DNA of 64,000 bases from Polynucleobacter aenigmaticus (GCF_002206635.1 NZ_NGUO01000002.1:124001-188000), one strand, 5' to 3'; positions 38,212 to 48,818 are shown, counted from the first letter of the stretch. Made by a program: numbers and translations. The notes: generated from the sequence alone by a model not told the origin.

Positions 38212-39351
38212 TTAGTGTTTGAGTGCGGCCGAAATAGCCGATAGCCTTGCAACATCTACAGCGCTTCGAATGCTTTCACCATTGGCGCGATCTTCAGCAG
38301 GAACACCCGCAATAATTTCTGCTGTGTTGAGTGACTGAGCTTTCTGCACTGCATCGATCAAGACAGTCACTGGTAAACCAATCTGCTGAGCGAGTTTAAG
38401 CAAGGCATGTCCACGCTCAGGCTTGCGCCAAACATCAGCTCGGTTAAGCCAGGCCAATACATCAACAGCTTGGTATGCACCACCTGTGGTGTGCACCGTC
38501 TTTTCGATCAGTAAATTGAGTTCACTAAATATTTCACTGAAATCACGTACATCATTTGGCATTTTTACGCACTCTGCCCATGAGCGAATTTCATTGGCAG
38601 GTAAATGCATCAACACTACTGCGCAGCGATCTTCCAAGCCACTATCTACTGCGTGGAAATGGGCGATCAAGTCCTCGCGATATTCCCCTTTGGCCAAATT
38701 AACCGTAAATGCTGATGGCAGCAACGTTTTGGCTGCACCCGTGTCCAGCAATACTTGCAACATGCGCATTGGCTTAATAGCAGTAAAGCCCCTCGCCAAT
38801 TCTTGCCAGATCCGTTCAGCAGATAATGCCGACAACTCATTTGACTGCACAATGGCCTTTAGGGCATCCATAGTTTCTGGTGCTACCGTAAATTCAGGGA
38901 AGCGAGCCGCAAATCTTGCGATACGCAATAGGCGCAATGGATCTTCTGCAAATGCATCTGATACATGGCGGAATATTTTGGCTGCCAAATCTTCCTGGCC
39001 GTTATAAGGATCCAGAATGGGGCCTATCCATTGACCATCTTCGCCAACCTCTTGCGCCATCGCATTAATCGTCAGATCGCGACGCTCTAAATCTTGCTCC
39101 AAGGTTACGGTGGGGTCGGCATAGAACATAAAGCCCTTATAGCCCTTCCCCGTCTTACGCTCGGTACGGGCTAGAGCATATTCAGCTTGAGTCTCTGGAT
39201 GCAGGAAGACGGGGAAATCCTTGCCAACAGGGCGGTAGCCTAGGGCAATCATCCCTTCTACGCTAGAGCCAACCACCACATAATCTATGTCGTGCACCGG
39301 TAAACCCATGAGGGTGTCCCGAATAGCGCCACCAACTGCGTAGATCTTCAT
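38212..39351 (-). CDS. cca: CCA-adding tRNA nucleotidyltransferase
   Basis: Adds or repairs the 3'-CCA end of tRNAs. It is 379 aa. The class II head is intact, with VGGAIRD (6-12), the metal-binding DIDYVV (from 21) and [11 protein letters not shown] near 90. In E. coli a C-terminal HD domain adds phosphatase and phosphodiesterase activities. Here the matching segment ([18 protein letters not shown] onward) lacks an HD motif, so those activities are probably absent. It lies 4 bp after the NDUFA9-like gene. Confidence 0.93.
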   Translation of the reverse strand: MKIYAVGGAIRDTLMGLPVHDIDYVVVGSSVEGMIALGYRPVGKDFPVFLHPETQAEYALARTERKTGKGYKGFMFYADPTVTLEQDLERRDLTINAMAQEVGEDGQWIGPILDPYNGQEDLAAKIFRHVSDAFAEDPLRLLRIARFAARFPEFTVAPETMDALKAIVQSNELSALSAERIWQELARGFTAIKPMRMLQVLLDTGAAKTLLPSAFTVNLAKGEYREDLIAHFHAVDSGLEDRCAVVLMHLPANEIRSWAECVKMPNDVRDFSEIFSELNLLIEKTVHTTGGAYQAVDVLAWLNRADVWRKPERGHALLKLAQQIGLPVTVLIDAVQKAQSLNTAEIIAGVPAEDRANGESIRSAVDVARLSAISAALKH

Positions 39352-39355
39352 TTAT

Positions 39356-40264
39356 TTACTTCATGCCTTCTAATGTGCGGCGGCTAATACCAAACACTTT
39401 AGTCAATGCATCCAGCCCATTGAGTGGCAAGATATTAGGAGCCTTCATAGACGCAATATTGTCTCGCGACATCAAAGTTGGGACTGGCAAAAACTCAAAT
39501 GCCAGAGCTTGCAAATATCCTATAAATGCAGGTACAGGAATAATGGCGCAACGGGTATGCGCTTTGCGCGCCGCAAACTCTACAATCTCTTTCATGGTGT
39601 AAACAGTGGGGCCTACCAAATCATAAGATTGATGGATGGTTGATGGCATTTTTAAAGACTTTGTAAAAGCTGTGGCCACATCATCTACGCTTACCGGCTG
39701 AAACTGCGCTTCCGAATTTGCTAAAGGCATAGCCGGAAATAGTTTGGTCAGCTTGGCAAACAAGTTAATGAATTGATCTTGCGCACCAAAAATGACTGAG
39801 GGCCTAAAGATGGTCCAATCTAAATTACTGGATTTAACCGCAGATTCGCCGTCACCTTTACTGCGCTGATACATGGAAGGGCCTTTTGAGTCAGCACCTA
39901 AGGCACTCATATGCAAATAGCGCTTGAGGCCATTCATCTGCATAGCCGTCATGATATTTTTTGGGAGATCAACATGCGCTGCTTGAAATACTTTTCCATA
40001 AGGCTGTGCGGGCTTGTCATGCAATACGCCCACTAAATTGATCACGGCGCCATTAGGATTAATTCGCGAGCAAAGCGCTTGCAGAGAATCAAATTCATGT
40101 ACATCAGCATCTTCTAAATGGATCTTAGGCAACATGCGCAATTCACGGGCGGCCGCTAAGTGACGAGTAGGCAACAAAACAGAATACCCCTCTGCCTGCA
40201 ATTGAGCGGCTAAAACTCTACCTACAAAACCGTTACCACCGATTAGCAGAATGTCATATTTCAT
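39356..40264 (-). CDS. NDUFA9-like complex I accessory / NAD(P)-binding protein
   Basis: A 302-aa extended-SDR protein. The cofactor loop GGNGFVGR is at 8-15, and LHMSALGADSKGPSMYQRSKGDGE supplies the Tyr-x-x-x-Lys-like segment (YQRSK). It matches the bacterial group annotated as complex I NDUFA9 subunit family. These may assist NADH dehydrogenase or quinone synthesis; no firm role is known to me. It follows slt by 23 bp and precedes cca by 4 bp. Confidence 0.87.
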   Translation of the reverse strand: MKYDILLIGGNGFVGRVLAAQLQAEGYSVLLPTRHLAAARELRMLPKIHLEDADVHEFDSLQALCSRINPNGAVINLVGVLHDKPAQPYGKVFQAAHVDLPKNIMTAMQMNGLKRYLHMSALGADSKGPSMYQRSKGDGESAVKSSNLDWTIFRPSVIFGAQDQFINLFAKLTKLFPAMPLANSEAQFQPVSVDDVATAFTKSLKMPSTIHQSYDLVGPTVYTMKEIVEFAARKAHTRCAIIPVPAFIGYLQALAFEFLPVPTLMSRDNIASMKAPNILPLNGLDALTKVFGISRRTLEGMK

Positions 40265-40287
40265 AAAACTCCAGTGTGGTTGAAGTA

Positions 40288-42246
40288 CTAGGGTAGCTCA
40301 GATGCGATTGCCGCTTTAGGAGTAATCACGCCTAAACGCTGTTTTAAAGACTGCGATTGACCATGCATCACTGATGAATAATACGTCGCATTAGCCAAGA
40401 CATTTTTTACATAGGTTCGCGTCTCATTAAACGGAATAGTTTCTGCAAAGATCGCGCCTTCTGTTGGGCTCGTGAGTTTTTCACGCCAAGACTTCGAGCG
40501 CGAAGGCCCAGCATTGTAGGCCGCCGAAGCTAGAACCCAGGAGCCATCCAAGTCTACCAAGACCATATTCAAATAATTGCTTCCCAATGTCAGATTGGTA
40601 TTGGTGTCGCTCAATTTGTCATTGGTGTAAGTGGTCATGCCAATTTTCTTGGCCACGTACTTTGCAGTATTAGGCATCACCTGCATCAAGCCAGAGGCGC
40701 CCACCGAAGAGGAGGCATTCATGATGAAGCGGGACTCTTGACGAATGAGCCCATAAGCCCATGCCAAGTTCAAATCAATTTGTTTTGCAATGGGCGAAAG
40801 TTCATCGCGATACGGTGTTGGATAGCGCAAGCTAAAGTCATGCTCTTGCTTGGTGCGATCTGCAGTATTGACAACGCGGTCATACAGGCCGATGCGCTTA
40901 GCGTATTCAGCAGAGGCCAGTAGCTGTTTATCGCTCATATTGCGTAATTCCCAGTTCCACTCACGGTTGCCTTCGAAGCGTAAATTCATGGCATACAAAC
41001 GCTCGCCTCGAATAAATCCTTTACGACTCGCCATCACCTCGATTTCTGCATCGCTGACTTTAGTGCGTGCAGGTGCATGATTAGATTTACCCAAGTCTTC
41101 GCGGGCTAACTGTCCATAAAAGTTGTATTGATCGGCAACCAGCTCAAGGCTCTCACGTGCCTTCTCATTTTGGCCGTCCACCTTCAGTGCACGTGCATAC
41201 CAATAAGTCCAGGCAGGATCCTTGCTGCGCACTGCCGGGTTCATGCCCTCAATGGCGTTCTTGACCAAAGTCCAATCTTTCGCACGCAAACCTGCGCGCA
41301 CCTTCCACTCTTGTCCCTCAGTGGAGAGAAGCTCGTTGTAGCCCAACTCTTGTTGCAAGCGATATGCATCATCTGCGTTGGGATCTAATTTCTTGGCCAA
41401 GAATTGGCCAATCACACCCCAAGCTACCGCTTGATTCTCTTTGCTGTAGCGCGATGCATTTTGTAAAAAATCTTTATAGGCTTTTGCAGGATCCGCTTTA
41501 GCAGCCTTTACGACATCGGCAATAGGGTCCTCACCACCCAAGCGGCGTGACATGGTGTCAAAACCCATTTCACTAGCGGCCCGGCCTATAGCCTTGGCTT
41601 CGCTAGGAGTTATGCCCCCAGCACTGACTAAAGCGGGAACCAACTCTTGGCAAGCCTGTCCAAAATAGCGTGGGTCTAGCAATATTGCGCGCGCATCAAT
41701 TCCTACCTTGGCTGGATTCTCGCCTTGAGCCAACTTAGATTGCAGTGAATAACACTTCACCGGGGTATCGTCATCCAAAACAAACTTGGGATACTCAATA
41801 TCAAATCGCGTCCAATCTTTGCGCTTACCCAATACCAAGAGCCAATCATTGCGCATCCGATCTGCCAAGGCGGTTCCTTGATATTGATTCAGAAAAGCCA
41901 TAACCTGAGAGTCTGCATTGCTATCTGCGCGAGCACCGCCTGCGCTATCAAATAGCTGGGGCTTAATGCGGAAATAGGCTACATAGTCATCGTAGGGGTA
42001 ATTGGAGAGGCTCGCCGCTAAGGTCTGTGAACGTGCAACATCATTTCTTTTAGCAGCTTCACGTAGTTCAATAAAGGTGCGATCGCCCTCAGTAACCTCA
42101 AAAGCGGAGATCCTGCTTTCTTTAGCAGGGACAGTTTTTTTAGATTTCTCTGCTGAAATACTAGGGGCATTAGCTAGCAAGGCAAAAAATACAATCCCGC
42201 CTAGCGTTTTTTCCCAGCCACCAAAAACATCAAACCTCTTTTTCAC
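40288..42246 (-). CDS. slt: Soluble lytic murein transglycosylase
   Basis: A periplasmic peptidoglycan lyase, 652 aa, starting at GTG. A signal peptide spans about residues 1-32 (ends SISA). A long alpha-superhelical U-domain follows. The catalytic domain has Glu504 in RQESRF, then SGLMQVMP and AAYNAGP, the SLT family 1 motifs. It cleaves glycan strands to 1,6-anhydro-muropeptides, the same products the AmpG-like permease at 50301-51635 would import. The gene is divergent from the cyclo-ligase gene. Confidence 0.94.
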   Translation of the reverse strand: MKKRFDVFGGWEKTLGGIVFFALLANAPSISAEKSKKTVPAKESRISAFEVTEGDRTFIELREAAKRNDVARSQTLAASLSNYPYDDYVAYFRIKPQLFDSAGGARADSNADSQVMAFLNQYQGTALADRMRNDWLLVLGKRKDWTRFDIEYPKFVLDDDTPVKCYSLQSKLAQGENPAKVGIDARAILLDPRYFGQACQELVPALVSAGGITPSEAKAIGRAASEMGFDTMSRRLGGEDPIADVVKAAKADPAKAYKDFLQNASRYSKENQAVAWGVIGQFLAKKLDPNADDAYRLQQELGYNELLSTEGQEWKVRAGLRAKDWTLVKNAIEGMNPAVRSKDPAWTYWYARALKVDGQNEKARESLELVADQYNFYGQLAREDLGKSNHAPARTKVSDAEIEVMASRKGFIRGERLYAMNLRFEGNREWNWELRNMSDKQLLASAEYAKRIGLYDRVVNTADRTKQEHDFSLRYPTPYRDELSPIAKQIDLNLAWAYGLIRQESRFIMNASSSVGASGLMQVMPNTAKYVAKKIGMTTYTNDKLSDTNTNLTLGSNYLNMVLVDLDGSWVLASAAYNAGPSRSKSWREKLTSPTEGAIFAETIPFNETRTYVKNVLANATYYSSVMHGQSQSLKQRLGVITPKAAIASELP

Positions 42247-42292
42247 CGTTTAACCCTATCGATTTACTATATCTCTTAATTTTCGCCTGATA

Positions 42293-42919
42293 ATGGTCGA
42301 TATGCACGGCAATTCTCCAAAATCGCTACGGCAGGACTTACTAGCCCAAAGGAAACAGTTTGCGGCCAGCGCAAGCTATCCAGCTGCACAAGAAGCTATT
42401 TTGACTAGCTTTAGTCGATTTCTTGCAGATTACGATGCACAGATTCAAACTATTGCCTTGTATTGCCCCATTCAAGATGAGCTTGATCTGCGACCCGCTC
42501 TATTAGCATGGGCTGCCAACAAAGCAGGCAAAACACTTAGCCTCCCTTTTGCGCGCCCCGATAAACATTTAGATTTTTACGCGTGGCAAGAGGGCGATCT
42601 TCTCATTCCAAGTCGCCACGGAGTACTAGAACCCGACCCCAATAATCCACGCAGACCTCAAGCCACTCCAGACTGTATTTTGATCCCCTGTGTAGGCTGG
42701 TCAAAATCCCCGTCAGGAGATCGCAATCACTATTGGCGCCTTGGGTATGGTGGTGGCTATTTCGACCGTACCTTAACGCAATTACGCGCTAGCAATCCAA
42801 GTCTACTTTGCGTAGGGATTGGATTTGATTGGCAAAAACTAGATGATGCGCAGTGGCAAGCTCAAACGCATGATGAGCCCCTGGATCTACTCCTAACGGA
42901 GTCAGGGTTACTGCGCTAA
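42293..42919 (+). CDS. 5-formyltetrahydrofolate cyclo-ligase
   Basis: An ATP-dependent enzyme that converts 5-formyl-THF to 5,10-methenyl-THF, salvaging a dead-end folate. It is 208 aa. The conserved GYGGGYFDRTL motif near residue 155 and the PCVGW segment before it fit the YgfA family. The ATG at 42293 is used; another in-frame ATG three codons later is equally possible. It lies tail-to-tail with metF, another folate gene. Confidence 0.92.
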   Translation: MVDMHGNSPKSLRQDLLAQRKQFAASASYPAAQEAILTSFSRFLADYDAQIQTIALYCPIQDELDLRPALLAWAANKAGKTLSLPFARPDKHLDFYAWQEGDLLIPSRHGVLEPDPNNPRRPQATPDCILIPCVGWSKSPSGDRNHYWRLGYGGGYFDRTLTQLRASNPSLLCVGIGFDWQKLDDAQWQAQTHDEPLDLLLTESGLLR

Positions 42920-42952
42920 CCCCCCGTTGAGGCTGATTGAGTGCTTACCTAT

Positions 42953-43783
42953 TTACCTATTCAGACTCAAATTATCCGCAATCGCTAAAACAGCATCTGC
43001 CTGATTGAGTGAGTAGAAATGGAGTCCAGGTGCGCCAGCCGTTAATAGCTGATCACAAAGGTCGGTAACCACCTCTTCACCAAAAGCCCGAATTGAGGCG
43101 GTGTCATCGCCATAAGACTGCAAGCGCAAGCGGATCCAACGCGGAATCTCTGCGCCACAAGCATCTGAGAAGCGGAGTAGCTGGGTACTATTGGTAATCG
43201 GCATGATTCCAGCGATGACTGGCTGAGTCACCCCCAGGTCATACGCTTCATCTACAAAACGGAAATAAGCATCGCTGTTGTAGAAATACTGAGTCACTGC
43301 TGAATTGGCTCCGGCCTTCATCTTCTGCACAAAGAAATCGACATCCGTTGCCGGCGACTTAGCCTGAGGATGGCATTCTGGGTAAGCTGCCACATCAATA
43401 TGAAACCACTCGCCGGTTTCTGCACGGATAAACTCCACCAATTCATTAGCGTGGTGGAACTCACCATACTGGCCCATGCCAGATGGCAAGTCGCCACGTA
43501 AAGCCACAATCCGTTTAACGCCCAAAGCTTGATATTGTTTCAACATTTCGCGCACGCTCTCACGTGAACTACCAACACAAGATAAGTGCGGAGCAACCGC
43601 TGCACCTGCAGCATGAATATCGCTCACTACTTTTAATGTGCCAGATTGTGTAGAGCCGCCGGCACCAAAAGTCACAGAATAAAAAGCGGGCTTGAGTGTT
43701 TCACTAAAACGCTCGCGCACAAGATGTAGCTTAGCCTCACCTTCAGGTGTTTTTGGAGGGAAGAATTCAACGCTTAATTCCAT
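42953..43783 (-). CDS. metF: Methylenetetrahydrofolate reductase
   Basis: An FAD enzyme that makes 5-methyl-THF, the methyl donor for the MetH pair in this window. It is 276 aa. It begins MELSVEFFPPKT, the usual EFFPP motif, with FGAGGST, ALRGDLP and ITKYFYN-like (AVTQYFYNSD) segments. It lies 48 bp after ahcY on the same strand and is probably part of the same transcript, so it may come under SAH riboswitch control. That is inference from spacing. Confidence 0.95.
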   Translation of the reverse strand: MELSVEFFPPKTPEGEAKLHLVRERFSETLKPAFYSVTFGAGGSTQSGTLKVVSDIHAAGAAVAPHLSCVGSSRESVREMLKQYQALGVKRIVALRGDLPSGMGQYGEFHHANELVEFIRAETGEWFHIDVAAYPECHPQAKSPATDVDFFVQKMKAGANSAVTQYFYNSDAYFRFVDEAYDLGVTQPVIAGIMPITNSTQLLRFSDACGAEIPRWIRLRLQSYGDDTASIRAFGEEVVTDLCDQLLTAGAPGLHFYSLNQADAVLAIADNLSLNR

Positions 43784-43831
43784 GATCTTGGGCCTGTGTC
43801 TCTATTGAACAATATCTAACAATGGTGCAGA

Positions 43832-45277
<1,446 letters not shown>

Positions 45278-45282
45278 GAATG

Positions 45283-45311
45283 CTCCAGCTAAATACGATC
45301 CAATGCTGGAG
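45283..45311 (-). promoter_or_regulatory. SD-sequestering hairpin of ahcY
   Basis: On the minus strand CTCCAGC (45311-45305) pairs with GCTGGAG (45289-45283). The latter contains the GGAG ribosome site of ahcY, five bases before the ATG. The closed hairpin should block translation. It is the likely output element of the riboswitch upstream. Confidence 0.65.
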
Positions 45312-45317
45312 TAGAAA

Positions 45318-45449
45318 CTCGCTAGCCATTGAATCATGGGTTAGCGAGCGCAGTTGCAATTAGCAAACTCTGGGGTTACCTAGGAGTCCACTCCCTTCAA
45401 GCCTGGGGAAACGCTGGTTCTCAGCATTCCTTGCAACGCTCCTTGAAGG
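45318..45449 (-). ncRNA. SAH riboswitch (ahcY leader)
   Basis: The minus strand has the hallmarks of the S-adenosylhomocysteine riboswitch. P1 is CCTTCAAG (45449-45442) with CTTGAAGG (45401-45394). The conserved GGAGCGTTGCAAGG follows P1, and CCCAGGCTTG closes it. The pseudoknot strand CGCTC (45350-45346) pairs with GAGCG. A later helix, CTCGCTA (45348-45342) with TAGCGAG (45324-45318), shares three bases with the pseudoknot strand, so the two are mutually exclusive. The class turns ahcY on when SAH rises. Confidence 0.93.
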
Positions 45450-45450
45450 T

Positions 45451-45478
45451 ATGGCGAAATTGTAATCAATTTCGCCAT
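45451..45478. repeat. Perfect 12-bp palindrome overlapping a possible ahcY -10 box
   Basis: ATGGCGAAATTG (45451-45462) and CAATTTCGCCAT (45467-45478) form a perfect inverted repeat around TAAT. On the minus strand it contains TACAAT (45464-45459), a good -10 that would start RNA a few bases before the riboswitch P1. No matching -35 is seen. There is no U-run on either side, so it is more like an operator than a terminator. Confidence 0.6.
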
Positions 45479-45529
45479 ATTTCGCCTCAATACAACTACA
45501 TACTGCAAATTTACTACTTAGAAAGCAGA

Positions 45530-46696
45530 TTACAGGCCAGCTGCTGCACGTAATACGGGCGCCTTATCGCACTGTTCCCAAGTAAATTCTGGCTCTTCAC
45601 GACCAAAGTGACCATAAGCAGCGGTCTTGCGATAAATCGGACGCAAGAGGTTCAACATCTTGACGATGCCCTTTGGACGCAAGTCAAAGTGCTCGGATAC
45701 CAATTGCGCAATCTTTTCATCAGAGATCTTGCCGGTACCAAACGTGCTCACCATGACTGAAGTTGGTTTAGCAACGCCAATAGCGTAAGAGATCTGAATC
45801 AAGCACTTGCTTGCCAAACCAGCAGCAACCACGTTTTTCGCAACGTAACGACCGGCATAGGCAGCAGAACGGTCCACTTTAGAAGGATCTTTGCCGGAGA
45901 AGGCGCCACCACCATGCGGGGCTGCACCACCATAGGTATCCACAATGATCTTACGACCAGTCAAGCCGCAATCGCCTTGTGGGCCGCCGATCACAAATCG
46001 ACCTGTTGGGTTTACCAAGAAGTTAATCGCACCTTTAATCAGATGCTTTGGCAATACTGGTTTGATGATTTCTTCGATAACAGCTTCACGCAATTTCTCG
46101 AGAGAGATTTCTTCATCATGTTGAGTAGAAAGCACAACAGTATCAATAGAGTCCGGCTTGCCATCGACATAACGCAAAGTCACTTGTGACTTGGCATCTG
46201 GGCGCAACCAATTCAAACGGCCATCGCGGCGCAGTTGGGATTGACGCTCCACTAAACGGTGCGACAAATGAATCGGCAAAGGCATGAGCTCTGTAGTTTC
46301 GTCACAGGCGTAACCAAACATCAAGCCTTGGTCGCCGGCGCCTTGATCTAGGCCATCGTCATGTGCCTTATCTACGCCCTGAGCAATGTCTGGACTCTGC
46401 TTGTCGTAAGCCACTAATACCGCACAGCCCTTGTAATCAATACCGTAGTCAGTATTGTCGTAACCAATTTCACGCAAAGTGTTGCGGGCCACTTGGATGT
46501 AATCCACGTTTGCATTGGTAGTGATTTCACCGGCCAGTACAACTAAACCAGTGTTACACAAGGTTTCTGCAGCAACTCGTGCTGTTGGATCTTGGGCCAA
46601 GATGGCATCCAAGATGGCATCAGAAATTTGGTCTGCTACTTTATCGGGGTGACCTTCAGAAACGGATTCTGAGGTAAAGAAGTAATCATTTGCCAT
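45530..46696 (-). CDS. metK: S-adenosylmethionine synthetase
   Basis: Makes SAM from methionine and ATP. It is 388 aa. It begins [15 protein letters not shown], and [12 protein letters not shown] and [16 protein letters not shown] supply the ATP and phosphate-binding motifs. AAAGGA lies seven bases before the ATG. A promoter and an RNA leader resembling the SAM-II/SAM-V aptamer precede it. ahcY and metF follow on the same strand, giving a SAM-cycle cluster. Confidence 0.97.
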   Translation of the reverse strand: MANDYFFTSESVSEGHPDKVADQISDAILDAILAQDPTARVAAETLCNTGLVVLAGEITTNANVDYIQVARNTLREIGYDNTDYGIDYKGCAVLVAYDKQSPDIAQGVDKAHDDGLDQGAGDQGLMFGYACDETTELMPLPIHLSHRLVERQSQLRRDGRLNWLRPDAKSQVTLRYVDGKPDSIDTVVLSTQHDEEISLEKLREAVIEEIIKPVLPKHLIKGAINFLVNPTGRFVIGGPQGDCGLTGRKIIVDTYGGAAPHGGGAFSGKDPSKVDRSAAYAGRYVAKNVVAAGLASKCLIQISYAIGVAKPTSVMVSTFGTGKISDEKIAQLVSEHFDLRPKGIVKMLNLLRPIYRKTAAYGHFGREEPEFTWEQCDKAPVLRAAAGL

Positions 46697-46758
46697 TGCA
46701 TATTCCTTTAAAAATTAACACGATCTATGGGACAACTCGACGTGCCAGGAACTACAAC

Positions 46759-46814
46759 GGCGACGCTTTAGCAGAATTTATGAATCGCCCTGCAAGTTGC
46801 CTTAACTCAGCGAT
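46759..46814 (-). ncRNA. Candidate SAM-II/SAM-V-like riboswitch in the metK leader
   Basis: The minus-strand leader starts with stem ATCGC (46814-46810) closed by GCGAT (46788-46784). Within it lie TGAGTTAA and TTGCAG. After it come ATAAA and CTGCTAAAG (46774-46766). The order and spacing match the SAM-II core as I recall it (UGAUUUAA, UUGCA, stem, UAAA, GCUAAA), with one base changed in the first block. GGCAAC can pair with GTCGCC (46764-46759) except for one A-C, giving the expected pseudoknot. The pairing is imperfect and the ribosome site is about 50 bases away, so this stays a candidate. Confidence 0.62.
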
Positions 46815-46820
46815 AGGGTA

Positions 46821-46850
46821 ATTCTATCCGAAAAATGCCTTATCCATCAA
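46821..46850 (-). promoter_or_regulatory. metK promoter
   Basis: On the minus strand TTGATG (46850-46845) and TAGAAT (46826-46821) are 18 bp apart. The predicted start, near 46814, coincides with the first base of the leader stem. The fit supports both calls. Confidence 0.65.
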
Positions 46851-46899
46851 GCCTTATGAGAAATTTGGCCCTACCGCCCGCATTGAATATCATGAGGGG

Positions 46900-47757
46900 G
46901 TGCGCAAACTACTACTCAAGCTAACCCTCAATGTAATTGCTGTATTACCCCTATTCCTGGCTCAAGTCATTGGGGCGGCTTTAGGGGTCTTGGCTTATGT
47001 AGGCTCCAAGCAATATCGATCACTTTTTCGCCCTCAATATGAGGCGGTAGTGAGCAGCCATCATTTACCCCGGCAAATTTGGCGTGCGACAGCAGCCTCA
47101 GGCCAACTCTTATCTGACAGCCTCTGGATCTGGCGTAACCCTCAAAAAGCTTTAGAGCTAGTTGAAGTTCAAGACTGGGACTTGGTGGAGTCAGCGATTA
47201 ACGAAGGCCATGGACTCGTAATGCTCACCCCACATTTGGGCGGCTTTGAAATTATTCCCCGCGTATTAGCGCAGCACTTTCCAGCAACTATCCTCTATCG
47301 CCCCTCACGGCAAGAATGGCTCAATGAAGTAGTTGAAACTGGTCGCGCCTATCCCAATATGCATTTCGTACCAACGAACCTCAATGGCGTTCGCCAAATG
47401 ACACGCGCCCTGACGCGCGGAGAGGCCATTGGCATTCTTCCCGATCAGGTGCCTAGCGGCGGTGAAGGCGTATGGGTGCCGTTTTTCGGACGCCCGGCTT
47501 ATACAACGCCACTACCCGCACGGCTAGCGAACCGGAACAACACGCCAGTTGTGATGTTTACCGCTAAACGCAAAGGGCTTGGCAAAGGCTGGCTCATGCA
47601 GGCCAAGAGATTGGGATCGCTTTCTGAGGATTCCACCATCGCAGCAACTGAACTCAATATCGCCATTGAAGATGCGATCTTAGTTGCGCCTAACCAATTC
47701 ATCTGGGCGTACAACCGCTATAAACATCCAAGCGGAGCAGAGTTACCACCGCTCTAA
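46900..47757 (+). CDS. lpxL: Lipid A biosynthesis acyltransferase (LpxL/HtrB family)
   Basis: Adds a secondary acyl chain to the lipid A precursor. It is 285 aa with an N-terminal membrane anchor (LPLFLAQVIGAALGVLAYVG). The catalytic HX4E is His112-Glu117 (HLGGFE), followed by YRPSRQEWLN and GILPDQVPSGGEGVW. It starts at GTG with GAGG very close upstream. It is divergent from metK. The 3' side carries a fragment of a second gene of the same family. Confidence 0.92.
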   Translation: MRKLLLKLTLNVIAVLPLFLAQVIGAALGVLAYVGSKQYRSLFRPQYEAVVSSHHLPRQIWRATAASGQLLSDSLWIWRNPQKALELVEVQDWDLVESAINEGHGLVMLTPHLGGFEIIPRVLAQHFPATILYRPSRQEWLNEVVETGRAYPNMHFVPTNLNGVRQMTRALTRGEAIGILPDQVPSGGEGVWVPFFGRPAYTTPLPARLANRNNTPVVMFTAKRKGLGKGWLMQAKRLGSLSEDSTIAATELNIAIEDAILVAPNQFIWAYNRYKHPSGAELPPL

Positions 47758-47904
47758 GTCTTGAACACAAAGGCTATATTTGCATTATTAGTGCGCATGA
47801 ATAAATACATCGAAGAGCTTGTCCGAGAAAAGCCGGCAGGGTACTATTGGGTACATAAACGCTTTAAACATCTGCCGTCTAGCGAGCCCAGCCTATACAA
47901 CTAA
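47758..47904 (+). pseudogene. C-terminal remnant of a second LpxL-family acyltransferase
   Basis: After the lpxL stop, the same frame continues for about 48 codons to TAA at 47902-47904. It ends MNKYIEELVREKPAGYYWV, then [16 protein letters not shown]. The pattern of a basic helix, then YYWVHKRFK and a P..EP.LY end, is the C-terminus of LpxL/HtrB proteins. The intact lpxL already has its own C-terminus. Tandem lpxL genes between metK and dapF occur in relatives, as I recall, so this looks like a deletion scar. An ATG at 47797 could still yield a 35-residue peptide. Confidence 0.65.
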
Positions 47905-47915
47905 TTGGAATTCTT

Positions 47916-48818
47916 TTGAGCACGAATTTAAGCAAACCCACACGCAAACTGCGCTTCACCAAAATGCATGGTGCTGGCAATGATTTCATTGTGCTCAATG
48001 GTATTGATCAAGATCTCAGCGACATGACTCGAGAGCAATGGCAAAAACTAGCTCATCGTCAGCTTGGTATTGGTGCCGATCAAATCTTGTTGGTCGAAAA
48101 AGCAACGCATCCTGACGCCGATTTTCGTTACCGAATTTTCAATGCTGACGGTGGTGAAGTGGAGCAATGCGGCAATGGTTCACGTTGCTTTGTGCGCTTT
48201 GTGCTCGACCAAGGTTTATCCGCCAAAAATCCTTTGCGTGTTGAAGTGGCGCATACCGTTCTTACCCTCAAATCTCATGAAGATGGGCAAGTAGAAGTAG
48301 ATATGGGCGCACCTATTTTTGAGCACAGCCAAATTCCTTTTAATGCAAAAGACCTCCCGAACAAACAAGAGTTTCATGAAATGCTTTATGCACTTCCGCT
48401 TAATACTCCAGCAACTCACGACAGTTGGATTGGCGTGGTCTCCATGGGTAATCCGCACGCCGTCCAAGTAGTTGGGGATGTGGATAGTGCGCCCGTATTA
48501 GAAGAGGGTCCGTCAATCGAGAAGCATGCCGCGTTTCCTAAAAAGGTCAACGCGGGCTACATGCAAGTTTTAAATCGCAATCAAATTAAGCTACGCGTAT
48601 TTGAGCGTGGCGCTGGTGAGACCTTGGCTTGCGGCACTGGCGCATGTGCTGCAGTGGTGTCTGGCATTCGTCGTGGCTTGCTTGACTCACCCGTCAAGGT
48701 ACATACCCGAGGTGGTGATTTGCAAATTGCCTGGGGCGGAATAATTAATGAAGTCGCTCAACCAGTCATCATGACTGGCCCAGCCGTTACTGTGTTTGAA
48801 GGTGAAGCAAGCATCTAA
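47916..48818 (+). CDS. dapF: Diaminopimelate epimerase
   Basis: Interconverts LL- and meso-diaminopimelate for lysine and peptidoglycan synthesis. It is 300 aa and cofactor-free. The two catalytic cysteines are Cys85 (EQCGNGSR) and Cys239 (LACGTGAC). The start is TTG at 47916, since no ATG lies before the conserved [14 protein letters not shown]; the next Met would truncate the first strand. It is convergent with pyrE across 30 bp. Confidence 0.95.
   Translation: MSTNLSKPTRKLRFTKMHGAGNDFIVLNGIDQDLSDMTREQWQKLAHRQLGIGADQILLVEKATHPDADFRYRIFNADGGEVEQCGNGSRCFVRFVLDQGLSAKNPLRVEVAHTVLTLKSHEDGQVEVDMGAPIFEHSQIPFNAKDLPNKQEFHEMLYALPLNTPATHDSWIGVVSMGNPHAVQVVGDVDSAPVLEEGPSIEKHAAFPKKVNAGYMQVLNRNQIKLRVFERGAGETLACGTGACAAVVSGIRRGLLDSPVKVHTRGGDLQIAWGGIINEVAQPVIMTGPAVTVFEGEASI

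Noticed and set aside
38423..39007. 194-codon open frame antisense to cca
   Set aside because: A shadow of the cca codons; no family resemblance and no start signal.
45451..45478. Palindrome as an intrinsic terminator for metK
   Set aside because: No U-run follows the stem in the metK direction, and it contains a good -10 box instead.
46892..46900. ATG at 46892 as the lpxL start
   Set aside because: It is out of frame with the LpxL protein; the GTG at 46900 is the only suitable start.
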